Source: Aldrovandia affinis | Taxonomy: Eukaryota > Chordata > Actinopteri > Notacanthiformes > Halosauridae | Assembly: GCA_029706075.1 (NCBI GenBank) | Contig: JAINUG010000176.1 | Span: 1,054,001-1,118,000, forward strand | Direction of reading: 5' to 3' | DNA: 64,000 nucleotides | Shown here: in pieces, positions 34,385 through 47,829 of the stretch | Numbering within the stretch: position 1 is the stretch's first letter | How the letters are laid out: each line of letters opens with the position of its first letter | Translations under genes and position numbers: made by a program | The notes under the pieces: generated by a model | Databases searched by the model: none | Seen by the model: the letters and a program-made list of their open reading frames with translations, nothing else | Told to the model about the DNA's origin: nothing

Positions 34385-36762
34385 CCCTGCTGCTCGCTCC
34401 GCTGCCTACACCTTATCCCACACTCCACGACCCTCAGGTAGAGGTGGAGGGACAGGTATACTGATCTCCCCCCTGTGGAGATTTGGTATTGTTCCTCTTC
34501 CTCACTTCTCACCCTCCTCATTTGAATTTCATGCTGTCACTGTCACTGTTCCATGTAAACTGCACATCATTGTTCTTTATCGCCCTCCAGGTCCACTGGG
34601 GAGTTTCCTAGATGAGATGGATGCCCTACTCAGCGCTTTCCCTGAGGATGGCACTCCCGTCTTACTCCTCGGTGACTTCAACCTGCTGCTGGAGACTTCT
34701 CAGGCCTCTGCATTCCTCCCCCTGCTTCAGTCCTTTGACTTCACCATGGCTGAATCCCCATCCACCCACAAGGCCGGTAACCAACTGGACCTAGTCTTCA
34801 CCAGGAACTGCGCCTCACCCAACATTACGGTATCGCCTCTACATGTGTCTGACCATTGCTTTCTGTCTTTCTCCCTCCCCTCCCTCTTCCTAAACCATCT
34901 TCACCTGCTCCCACTGTCCTTGTCCGTCGCAACCTCCGCTCTCTCTCCCCGCTGCCCTGTCGGCTACTGTTCTATCTTCCCTTCCCCCTACTGATGCCTT
35001 CTCTCACCTACCTGCTGAGGAGGCATCGTCCACCCTACTTTCCTCTCTCTCCTCCTCCTTTGACTCACTCTGTCCTCTATCCACTAAACCTGCGCACATC
35101 CGACCCCCTGCCCCCTGGCTAACCGACTCCATTCGGGCTAACCAACTGAAACTGCGAGCGGCAGAAAGGAAATGGAGAAAATCCAAATCCCCTGAAGCTC
35201 TGACTGATTTCCACACACTCCTGGCTTCCTTCTCCTCTAACCTCTCCTCTGCTAAGTCTGCATCCCATTCCTTCCCCCCTCTTCCAGTCCATTGGTATGG
35301 ACATCCTCCCCTTTGTCTCCAATGTCATTAACTCCTCTCTTTCCTCTGGCTCTGTCCCCTCTTCCCTCAAATGCGCTCATGTTGCCCCCCTCCTCAAAAA
35401 ATCCTCTCTGAATCCTGCTGTCATTTCAAACTACCGACCTGTCTCTCTCCTCCCATTCCTTTCCAAAACGTTAGAGCGGGCTGTCTATAACCAACTGTCT
35501 GCTCATCTCTTACAGAACGATCTGCTTGATCCCAACCAATCTGGGTTCAGAGCAGGCCACTCCACAGAGACTGCTCTCCTTGCAGTCACTGAGGCTCTTC
35601 ACGGGGCTAAGTCCCAATCCCTTAGCTCTGTCCTCCTCCTCCTCGACTTGTCGGCAGCATTCGACACCGTGGACCACCGGATCCTGCTCTCATCTCTCGT
35701 CGAGATAGGAATCTCTGGATCTGCGTTGACATGGTTTGAGTCCTACCTGGCTTACTGGTCCTACCAGGTGGCCTGGAGAGGATCCCTCTCCTCTCCCCAC
35801 ACCCTCTCTACCGCAGTCCCGTCCTATTTTCTCTGTACACCAAGTCACTTGGCTCTGTTATTTCTGCTCATGGTTTTTCCTATGGTTTTTCCTATCACTG
35901 TTAGGATAACACTCAACAGTGTTGACACTCAACTCTTTCTGTCTTTCTCTCCATCTGATACCCAGGTCCCGGCACAGATCTCTGCATGCCTGGCTGACAT
36001 TTCCACATGGATGTCCACCCACCACCTGAAGCTGAACCTGGGGAAGACAGAGCTGCTCTTCCTCCCAGCAAAGGGCTCCCCGATGATTGATGCGTCAATC
36101 ACCGTGGAAGGCTCCATGGTATCTCCGTCCCAGTCTGCCAGGAGTCTTGGAGTAACACTGGACAACCAGCTGTGCTTCTCGAGCCATATTGCAGCGATCG
36201 CTCAGACCTGCCGATTCTCCTTCCACAACATCTGGAGGATCCGACCGTTCCTCACCCAAGAGGCCACTCAACTCCTAGTCCAGGCCCTGGTGATCTCACG
36301 TCTGGACTACTGCAATTCCTTGCTGGCAGGCCTTCCGGCCTGTACCATCAAGCCACTGCAACTAGTCCAGAACGCTGCCGCTCGTCTGGTGTTCAACCAG
36401 CCGAAGTTCACCCACGTCACCCCTCTACTCTCCTCTCTGCACTGGCTCCCCATCGCAGCATGCACCAGTGATTCAAATCACTGGTGCTTGCTTTTCAAGA
36501 GGCCAGAGGTACTGCTCCCCCTTACCTCCAGTCACTCATCACTCCCTACACCCCTCCCAGACCCCTCCGCTCCGCCTCCTCTGGTAAACTGACTGTCCCT
36601 TCCCTCCGGGCGCCTGGCAGCTGCTCCTCGCGGTCTCGCCTCTTCTCTGTCCTGATCCCTCGCTGGTGGAACGACCTTCCGCAATCGGTCAGGACCGCGG
36701 AATCACTTGTGATCTTCCGCAAGAGACTCAAAACCCACCTCTTCAGACTCCACTACCACTGA
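34385..36762 (+). pseudogene. L2 ORF2, truncated, catalytic motif destroyed
   Basis: Positions 34420-34890 give the endonuclease C-terminal half (SGRGGGTGIL, IIVLYRPPGPLGSFL, LLGDFNLLLE, VSDHCFLSFSL). Frame breaks and loss follow to 35297. Positions 35297-36480 give the RT: NYRPVSLLPFLSKTLERAV, FRAGHSTETALLAV and [15 protein letters not shown]. Motif GxPQG is frame-shifted away. The region that should read YADD is replaced by a local duplication of 'tatggtttttcc' (35868-35892) and further changes; the frame recovers at DTQLFLSFSPSD. The C-terminus runs through SRLDYCNSLLAGLPACT, then shifts frame near 36470-36484 to end at 36762 (KTHLFRLHYH). It cannot reverse transcribe. Confidence 0.85.
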
Positions 36763-37030
36763 ACTCTGTCCATCTAGCTAAATTGTCTTCACCACTGTTT
36801 ACTTGTTCAACAGTATAATTTTTTATTTTTTTATTTTAAATACACTAATCTTTTCCTTCCCAGTGTTATAGGTATGGTACGCAGATGCCTGCAATGATGT
36901 CTATTGCTGTATTACTGCACTGATCTCGTGCGCTAACTATGATTGTTCCTACCATGTATTAATGCACATCTTGTAAGTCGCTCTGGAAAAGAGCGTCTGC
37001 TAAATGCTTAAAATGTAAATGTAATGTAAT
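34385..37030 (+). mobile_element. L2-type (UnaL2-like) LINE, 5'-truncated
   Basis: It starts abruptly inside the endonuclease and ends with 'aagtcgctctggaaaagagc', 'gtctgctaaatg' and a short TGTAA-type repeat tail (36974-37030). This stem-loop-plus-repeat 3' end is that of the UnaL2 group, and it matches the tail of the SINEs in this window. Confidence 0.85.
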
Positions 37031-38596
37031 GCAAAGTTAAATATAAGAAAGACTACAAAGAAAAAATGTATGGGGAATGGAATAGAAAAGGGAAAAAGAT
37101 ACACACAAAAAAATAGGGAAAGTAGGAAAAAAAGCAAAGAAAAAAAAAAGCACAGGAAGCAATAGCAATCATTTTTAATAATGATTATTTAGAAAAAGAA
37201 ACAATAATAAAAAAATATTAAAGATAATAAGTCCCCAAGGTTGGGGGGTGGTGGTTGGGTTTAAAAATAAAAATAATAATATATTTTTTTAGATTTGATC
37301 TCCTGTGTTTTCTGCTAGCAACTGTTTGCAAGTCACCTCCACTGCACTGAGGCGGGTGTCAGAGAATGCCATTGCAGGGTTTAATTTTTCCCCAATTAAA
37401 ACTCTACTCTAGTCTATAAAGTAGTTAGGGTTAGGGTTAGAACTATCGCTCTCCTTAACAGTAATTACTGGCAAAGCACAATTCCGCATCATCACGAACA
37501 ATCGAGAAAACAAAAATCCTGCTTAGAAAAATGTATATACAACCTAAATCAAACACAGTCCCCCTAGCCTGCACTGAAATATCAAAGCATATGCATCCTA
37601 TTGAAAGGTAATGCTGTGACAGTTCATACTGTATGATGGAGATCCTCCCTTCTTTGAGGAAGCAGATAGCAGTCATCTCCAATGCTCTGCACTAATAAAC
37701 GGAGGGAGTTGGTTCAGCTGGACAGCATCTGCACTTGACCAAGATATCTATATTGGCAACGTGGGGCTGTGCCAGGAGTGAGATGGACCTCCATAAACTA
37801 TAACAAAACATTTGATGGATTTATTTATCAGAGGGACATTCAACCAGCAAACCCTGTTGATAGATTGTACGTGCGCGGGAAGTGGGGGATTATTTCTCTC
37901 ATTAGGATTCTCTCCCACACTGAGCCTCACTCTCACTGTCACCCCCTCCCCCCACCACCCTTTCTCTGTTGTTCTACATTGTGGTTCAAAGATTCACTTG
38001 CTTTTAAGCTTGCCACAGCCCACCTTTGTGTCAGAGCTGAGATGCACACATTTATATAGACAGGAGCACATATTTGCACACAGTACAAAAATACATGTAC
38101 ACAATTCTGTATGCTATGTCTCTTAATATATATGCACATTCTCATCCAGAAAACAGATTCCTTGCACATACTCACAGGTTTAAACCATTATGTATCATGG
38201 CTACTCTTACTGTATAAATACTTACAACATCATCATTAATCTAAAGAGGTAACCTAAGGCATGTCTTAGCATGTCTCAACATAATAGATTCCATGATCTA
38301 ATAATGATATTATCATTATAATGAAAACAGCACAGACATCTATGGGTAGCTGCAACTTTTTGTCTCTAACTTGAATAGAAGGCACATCAAGCACTGGACA
38401 TCATGGGAACTCCAGGGGAAAGATCAATCACACGCCTTATTCCCTCAGTCCTGTAGACTGTACCAAGCCCACAGCAACCCACTCATGAGGTGACACACAT
38501 GCCCACAGGCAGACTGTCCAACCCAGCATTCAGCCTAATTTCATTCATTCCCAAGCAACCATGAAAGAGATAATGACAACACTAGGGTTTGGATCA
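37031..38596. other. Non-coding, A-rich then mixed
   Basis: Positions 37060-37300 are A-rich simple sequence after the LINE tail. A telomere-like (TTAGGG) run of fewer than three units lies at 37425-37441. I see no gene or element boundary in the rest. Confidence 0.5.
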
Positions 38597-38602
38597 ATTA
38601 TC

Positions 38603-39453
38603 TATGGAAGCCCATTTCCGCCAATGTGATGGAAAAAAAAGATCCTGTAAGTCATTACAAAGAAGTCCAAAGAAGGGCAACTAAACTGATACCTGGTATG
38701 AAAGGTAAAAGTTATGATGATAGACTTAAGGCACTCAATCTATTTAAACTTAGCAAACTGAGACTTAGGGGGGATTTGATTGAGGTTTTTAAATTCCTAA
38801 AAGGGATTAATAAAGTAAATACCAAAGATTTTTAAAGATAAGTGGGGTCAGCAGAACAAGAGGCCACGGGTGGAAATTAGTTAAAGGCAAATTCCGCACA
38901 GATATTAGGAAGTTCTTCTTTACACAGAGAGAGTCAATGCCTGGAACAGCTTGCCAGATCGGGTAGTAGAGGCAGAAACCCTTGGGCTATTCAAGTCCAG
39001 GCTAGATGTAGTACTAGATACTCTTTAGATTAGGACATGATGAGCCTAGTTGGGCCGAACGTCCCGTTCTCATCATTATGTATTCTTATGTTCTTATTAT
39101 AATGAGATTAGTATCTCAAAATAATGAGTTAGTATCTCAAAATAATGAGTTAGTATCTCAAAATAATGAGTTACTATCTCAAAATAATGACTTTGGAAGC
39201 TGTCACTATTCCTGTCTGAAATCGCTGACTGTATTTCTTCTTTTTTACTTTTTATGTTTACTTTTTTGTTTATGAGAAATTGCCATGTTACCATGTTGTT
39301 GTTGTACCTGTTACCATTTTATTGTTACAACAGCTTCAACATCATTATTTTGAGATAGTAAGTCATTATTTTGAGATACTAATCTCATTATAATAACCTA
39401 CAGGATCTTTTTTTTTTTTTTCATCACATGGGCTTCGGAAATGGGCTTCCATA
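38603..39453. mobile_element. Long inverted-repeat MITE with LINE tail inside
   Basis: The ends are inverted over about 50 bp: TATGGAAGCCCATTTCC ... 'aaaaaagatcctgta' at the left, and 'tacaggatcttttt' ... GGCTTCCATA at the right. ATTATC flanks both ends (38597-38602 and 39454-39459). Inner arms carry 21-bp units of 'tctcaaaataatgagttagta' (39105-39185) and an inverted match at 39343-39385. The 6-bp duplication and TA terminus would suit the IS3EU group as I remember it, but that is unproven. The element is non-coding. Confidence 0.78.
38655..39095 (+). mobile_element. CR1-like LINE 3' fragment nested in the MITE
   Basis: Reads [37 protein letters not shown] and, after frame changes, RTDIRKFFFTQ and SLPDRVVEAETLG. 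It ends with 'gttgggccgaacgtcccg' and an 'attcttatgttctta' tail. It matches 47830-48665 and, on minus, 60184-60397. It is 5'-truncated, as is usual for LINE copies. Confidence 0.8.
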
Positions 39454-39459
39454 ATTATC

Positions 39460-41206
39460 AATAAGAAAATAGAAAATTGCTTTAAAAAAATTAATACATT
39501 TGACAGCAGCACATTCCTGAATAATCACTTTCTGTGATGAAGCTTTCTCCGGTCGGGAGATCCAGAGATAGAGACTGATGATTCTATCATTAGAGAGCTT
39601 GTCCTGGTTAATCGAATGTCACATAAATCGAATGAAAGTTGTCCATTTTCATCAAGTGAAGGACACGGATGGTCACTCACTGTGATGGAATTCATGAACT
39701 GGAACTTTTTAATAGCAGAAGAGACTGCATCTCCATTACATTACATTTTTAACTCACTAATCACTTAAAGAAAAGTTTGCACATCGTATGTGTTCAGTAT
39801 AAGCTAACCTACAGATAAATAAAGAATTTGAATTTGTCAAAACAACATGTCATTTATTGAATTAAAAATAAAACATCTTGGCTTTCCTGAATACTATGGT
39901 ATTAAAAGTGTGAGCATTTTCTATCCTGCAGTTTGTCCCGGCAATCCTTTCTGTGGAAGATTTTCTCATTTCACTGAAACACAGAGGTCTTTGAAGTGTA
40001 CAGTTCAATAACTGAAAGATGCTGGCCAGTACACAATGATATCGTGGCAAACACCAACACTGCAAATATCACATTCTGCATAAACTTACCATATCTAATC
40101 AGGTGCCAATACAATTCTGTTGAAACAAACAACCCCAGGCTTGGTAATCTAAAATAATTTACAGACAGACCTGTGTAGTAATGGGAAAGGACACTGGAAT
40201 AAAGTATTATGATACAGGTACTTAGATCCACAGCAAAACCTGTAAAAAAAACATTCTGTATATTCTGAAAAGTACAGTTCAGTATGATGTAACTTGCTTT
40301 GTACTGATGGTGAGATGGGATGCACACATAAGGTTATGTGAACTAATGCACGTCTTAGACCACAATAAAAGATGTAAATTCCTCTATGTAGTGTAGTACC
40401 AATATCTGCCCACAGGGGTGTTTTTTACCACTTGGAATGAATATTAATTGTTCTGATCGTAGACTAAAAATGTCAAATCATAAACAATAAATCTGTCTGG
40501 GGTCTGTCTGTGAAGGAAATACACTATTTATCTGCTACTCCTTCCTACTGACCAAGATTTAGCCAAAGGGAAAGATCAATATGTCAACACCTCAGATCAA
40601 ACCTCAGGATTTCAGAACCCGAAAGACCGATCATCTTTTGATTTGGAACTGTTCCAACAGTGTCTTCAGCAAGTACAGCAACTCAATAATAATTATTCAC
40701 TGACTCTCCCCAACAAGAATATGTTACAAGGATACAAACACACAGGAACATATTCCCTTTCTTCACCTTTATTATGACATTATATGAAGGATAATAAGGA
40801 TAACTCCAATTTTTGTGCATGCAAGATTTTATTTTATTTTGTGCTATGGACTCTTGCACTTTTGAAAAAGCTTAGATGGTATCTACTGCTGGTCACTGAA
40901 AGAAATGAATACTTGACCTTACAATAATTTAATAGGTACAACATATCTAGTTTGACTTCAAAAGTACTTTTAAGTTACGTTTTATTAAAGGCTGTTAAGG
41001 AAAAGTGTTTTGAGCAGACAAAAGGCCTCTGTCCCCAATAAGGCTAAAAAGTAAATTCATAGTAGTTCCAAGCAAACACTTTTTTTCTCACGTTCTATAT
41101 GAGTTCTAGAGCCTTGTAGAATGGCCAGAAAAACCTGATCAACAAGAACTGACAGGCAGAGAGACATATAAAGAGAGAGCAAGACTGATGAAAGAGTGAG
41201 ACTCAC
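39460..41206. other. Putative asic2 intron 1 sequence nearest the exon
   Basis: AT-rich, with no element or exon recognised. ORFs at 39862-40327 show no known domain. The intron assignment follows only from the donor at 41206. Confidence 0.55.
41201..41206 (-). other. asic2: asic2 exon 1 splice donor
   Basis: GTGAGT on minus, directly after the Ser-Ser codons, phase 0. It fits the conserved end of this exon in vertebrates, where the next exon should continue V-F-T. Confidence 0.85.
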
Positions 41207-41828
41207 TGAAGAGAAGTTCTGTGGCCCGCATTCTTCCCCACGATACTTGCAGGAGAGCAGCATGCCATCCAGCTGGTGACTCAGCCGGTCCATGAACTCC
41301 AGGCCGGTTCCCTCAAAGTTCCGGGGAGGCAGAAAGAGACGGAAGTCAGACAGCTTGTGGAACCAGGTTCTCCTGTCCTCCTGCAGCAGGTCCAAAATGA
41401 GGGGCCGGGCAGTGCGGTTAGCCATCAGGAGACCCAGCCAGTGTCCAGCAAAGTACAGGTCACTCTTGGTGAGCTTGTAGAAGCGGACAGGGTTGTTGTT
41501 GCAGATGGTGACGGTAGGGAAAGCTAGCTCCTTGGCCCACTCCATGTGCACCTTTGTGTATGTGGGGAAGGACAGCCAGTAGAGGAAGCGGATTGGAGGA
41601 CCAGGACAGGAGGAGGCTGAGTGAGGTACAGAACAGCAGAAGCCAGAGGGCGCGGTGCCTAAGGGATGAGCCTCGCGAGCACACGTGCTTCAACCCATGG
41701 AGGCGTGTGCTGGCCACATAGGCTGCTGTGATCTGGCTTGTCCCGCGTGCAGCCTGCTGGTGCTCCCTCCTGGCCAGCACCCCACTGGGGAGGGATCCTT
41801 GCCTGGGGCAGCACCCTTTCAATGCCAT
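41207..41828 (-). CDS. asic2: Acid-sensing ion channel 2, first coding exon ('b'-type N-terminus)
   Basis: ASIC2 subunits form trimeric, proton-gated, amiloride-sensitive sodium channels in the neuronal plasma membrane; the b-type variant mainly modulates other subunits. The exon encodes, in order: a variable N-terminus; the gating HG motif (STRLHGLKHVC); transmembrane segment 1 (RALWLLLFCTSLSLLLSW); then the start of the extracellular domain with TVTICNNNPVRFYKLTKSDL, YFAGHWLGLL, glycosylation sites NRT and NFS, FRLFLPPRNFEG and MLLSCKYRGEECGPQNFSS. NNNP and the GHWLGLL/NRTARPL block separate the b form from the a form and from ASIC1/3/4. The exon ends TCA|GTGAGT (donor 41206-41201). I chose the ATG at 41828, in a strong GCCATGG context; in-frame ATGs at 41903 and 41945 are alternatives, the former closer to mammalian length. 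One extra G at 41590-41591 shifts the frame; without it the exon is exactly 207 codons. Confidence 0.9.
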
Positions 41829-44465
<2,637 letters not shown>

Positions 44466-44469
44466 TTAA

Positions 44470-45824
44470 CCCCTGAGGTCCGTGCTAAACTTTTAGATGT
44501 TTTTAGATTTTGGCATGGTCTGATATTTATCTCAATTTCATCAATTTAACACACACTTACTCCAAAGTGTTTGATATTTTTATTTGAAGGACAATCACAG
44601 CTACATTTGTATGCCATCAATAGTTTGGTCAGTATCATATGCAGCTTGTAAATAGATCTACAAACACACAAGTTAAAAATAGTAAATTTTTCTGCTGTCA
44701 CAAAAGATGTGAAAGCACACACTAAACTATAGTGACGAATTGTTTTGCCAATGTGCGTTTGTTCACCAAGGTCTTGGTTATGTAAGGGTGTGAAAATAGT
44801 TTAGCACATCTGAGATCTAAATAGCTAAAAACCTGTTTTTATCAGAACTGGTCACATTTATTTCAGGCTGTGGGAGGGCTAAATGCTAAATACCTGAATA
44901 TTCATTTTGGCTCTTTGTTACGTTGCAACACGCGGAATGTTTGGCGTCACAACACGCGATATTCATAGGCTATATTTTCACGAGTATTTGAAAACAAGCG
45001 AAATAAAATTAATATCAGCATAGACTGTTGCTGGCAGATTGCAAGCGTAAACACAGACAAGATGTAAAAAAAAATTAAAAAACAAGCGAAATAAAATCAA
45101 TAGCATAGACTGTTGCTGGCAGATTGCAAGCGTAAACACAGACATACGATATATTTTATAACATTTTACGCTGTTTGAAAAGTATTTTGTGTGCCTATTG
45201 CAATTTGTTACATTGCGACATGCGGAATATGTAGTCACAAGACGCGGAATTCATATATTTTCACGAGTATTTGAAAATATACTCGTGAATATACTGTTGC
45301 TGGCAGATTGCAAGCGTAAACACAGACATACGATATATTTTATAACATTTTAGGCTGTTTGAAAAGTATTTTCTGTGCCTATTGCAATTTGTTAGATTGC
45401 GACATGCGGAATATGTAGTCACAAGACGCGGAATTTATATATATTTTCACGAGTATTTGAAAACAAGCGAAATAAAATAAATATCAGCATAGACTGTCCT
45501 CTTCAGTTTGTGTTGTTTATGCCGGCGTTTTCACACATGGCCCGACGCACCTCCCCGAAATTAGCACCTCGTTAACATGTCAATAGAAGGGGGACGTTAC
45601 TAAAAGGTAAAAAACAGAGTAAAAAGCAAGGTTTACTTTTGGTCTAATTAAGCTAATTTTAAAAATCCCATTTGATTTGCCAGTGCTCAAATCGGAAAGT
45701 CGCGATTCTAAGGTTTCTGTCAATGTTTTTGCCGCGTGTGTATGATAAAATATCGCGAAGTTAGAAATAGTAATATACTTGTATTGCTGCTTGGATCGGC
45801 GCCGATCCAGCCGACCTCAGGGGG
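44470..45824 (+). mobile_element. TTAA-flanked piggyBac-type MITE, copy 3
   Basis: TTAA lies at 44466-44469 and 45825-45828, with ends CCCCTGAGGTCC and GACCTCAGGGG. The 16-bp palindrome is at 45793-45808. It is close to identical to copy 1 (8179-9529) read in reverse, including the 185-bp internal units and a length of 1355 against 1351 bp. Confidence 0.86.
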
Positions 45825-45929
45825 TTAACTGTGATTTCTACCCTGTCCAAACATGTCCAAAACAATTTTACCTGTGTGTCCCGCAACTGGCTACTATGTG
45901 CTAACTGTTGTTATTATATACATTTAGGC

Positions 45930-46234
45930 CAGGGGTCGGCAACCTTTAACACTCAAAGAGCCATTTGGACCCGGTTTCCACGGAAAAGAAAACACTGGGA
46001 GCCGCCAGTGGCGTAGCGTGGGTTGCCAGCACCCGGCGCGAGCCACGTAAATGGCTACGCGAAAAAATTTGTGCGCCCCTCGGATTTTCGTGCGCCAGGA
46101 AATAATTGCGCCCCTCGGCAATTTTAATACTTCAAGATCACAATAATCTTCCAATTGGATACTTATAATTTATTTTCCCAAGCCACGAGGAGCCGCAGCA
46201 TAAGGATGAAAGAGCCGCAGGTTGCCGACCCCTG
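45930..46234. mobile_element. hAT MITE, 305 bp, perfect 8-bp duplication
   Basis: The ends CAGGGGTCGGCAACCT and AGGTTGCCGACCCCTG are perfect 16-bp inverted repeats, and ATTTAGGC flanks both (45922-45929 and 46235-46242). The interior keeps the 'aaagagcc' words typical of this widespread vertebrate MITE. It also holds a foreign piece starting CAGTGGCGTAGCGTGGGT at about 46007, which looks like the end of another hAT. Confidence 0.9.
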
Positions 46235-46242
46235 ATTTAGGC

Positions 46243-46898
46243 TGTCTGGGCAAGACAGACCAATGGGACGACTCAATATTTGGGGTACTGGAGCATTTAT
46301 GATGATGTAATCGGCAAGAACATTAAGAAGGAGAAGAAGAATATAAATCTATATAAAGATGTGAAAACAAAAGCATTATGATTAAAGTTATCCTTATTCT
46401 GCATACAATACATAAAAAACTCACTTTTGTTTTCTCATCATATTTTGTGATTGAAGTCACTCTAGAAAAACATAAATTCATCATTGATTGTGAATTGAAT
46501 TCACCATTAGAGAAGCTCAAAGAATGACAAAAAATGCTTCATTCAAAACCAATGAGGAAGACTCATTCAGATGTTGAATTCAGAATCAAATATCTTGCTT
46601 GATTGAAGATGCTACCAATGGCAACTGCTCAATATTTTTCTTCTTTTTCTTATAATTTCTTTGCATTTGCACAGGTCTAGGAGAAAAGTGTGTGTACAGG
46701 AAGGATTCGCTGCTCTGAGGAATGCCTAATTTCAACTGAAATGAATGGCAAGGCTCTTAATTTGGACATTATGGTGATAGGTTGCACATGATCTTGATAT
46801 GGACGTGTGGAGGGCGTCGGTCTTGGCCACATGGGAGTGGCATGGTTGCCTTTGTTTTACATGCTGTGGAGGCCTTTGGAGCAGGGAGATTTTCCGGG

Positions 46899-46899
<1 letters not shown>
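46243..46899. other. Non-coding, nothing recognised
   Basis: No element end, RNA or coding similarity found. Confidence 0.5.

Positions 46900-46952
<53 letters not shown>
46900..46952. repeat. (GT)n microsatellite
   Basis: 53 bp of uninterrupted GT. Confidence 0.97.
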
Positions 46953-46953
<1 letters not shown>

Positions 46954-47044
46954 AAGAGGGATGGTCTAGTCATTCATGTGCGTGTGTGCGTGCACGCGTA
47001 TCGTGTAGTGTTTGTGTGACGTAATGTCAAGTGTTTCTCTGTCA

Positions 47045-47089
47045 GGCATGGTGGCGCATGTCTGTAATCCAAGCTGCTGGGAGGCGGAG
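47045..47089 (+). pseudogene. 7SL RNA 5'-domain fragment
   Basis: GGTGGCGCATGTCTGTAATC followed by CAAGCTGCTGGGAGGC matches the 5' end of vertebrate 7SL (SRP) RNA, the sequence from which Alu also derives, over about 45 nt with few changes. The internal A-box region is included. Sequence after 47090 no longer matches. It is a 5'-only stub and not a working SRP RNA gene. Confidence 0.65.
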
Positions 47090-47827
47090 TCTGTGTGTGT
47101 TTGTCGAAAGTGACTGATTAGAGTGCTTCTTGTGTGCGTGGGAAAGCGGGAGAGGGGGCGCACTAAGAGTGTCTGCCTCTCTCCCTCATTGGGATCGTCA
47201 AAGAGAGCGAGAGGGCGCCCTGAAAGAGGGTCCGCCTCTCGCCCTCTGTGTAATTGGAAGAGAACTCGCACTCGGGCAGTGGAGAGTGTTTCTGGACAAC
47301 GGCCCGAGAACTCTCTCTGTAAGAGTGGAGAGTGTCTCGGGGCTGGTTGCCAGAGAACTCTCACTGTGAGGAGTGGCGAGGGTCTCAGCACGTTTGGGGT
47401 AAAAGAGAACTTGGACTGGAAAGTTTGAGTGTCTCTGTGTGCATGGGTTTGGGAAGCACTTGAAAAGTCACTAGAGATGTGTGTGGAGTGTGTGTCGGGA
47501 CAGTGAGTAGAGTTCTACCCTGTCCTGGTGAGTGTTGATGTGTGTTTAATGTGAATATATGAAGGCGGTGTGGAAAGCCGCTGATTGTCTGTGTTTGTTC
47601 TGTGGTTCCCCGGAAGGGGATTCCCCCCTCAGAGTTCATTGTTTTTGCCCGAAAGCTTCGCGGCAAGTAGGGTGAAGATTTTGTGTTTGTTTTATGTTAA
47701 CCTGCTCTCCCACTGTCTCTCTCCAGAGACAGAAAAAATTATTATAATCTGGTCCGTAGACTGGCAAACTCCACTCCGTCTTTAGACTGCTCTGTTCCCG
47801 TCCAGGGATTGTCGCGTGGCGTGTGAC
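47090..47827 (+). repeat. Repeat-rich block after the 7SL stub
   Basis: Imperfect units of about 50 bp at 47261-47430 share 'gagaactctc', 'gtggagagtgt' and 'tctcgg' words, with four to five units visible. Nearby are inverted GGGATT/AATCCC and 'ccggaagggg' words. The block is bordered by TGTCA (47040) and TGACA (47823-47827), which could be LTR-like ends, but the flanks do not match. Family unknown. Confidence 0.5.
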
Positions 47828-47829
47828 AG

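Noticed and set aside
41276..41527. Plus-strand ORFs over the asic2 exon
   Set aside because: They are shadows of the conserved minus-strand exon.
47040..47827. Solo LTR with TGTCA...TGACA ends
   Set aside because: The flanking bases do not form a duplication, no AATAAA is seen, and a 7SL-like stub lies at the start; kept only as an unclassified repeat.
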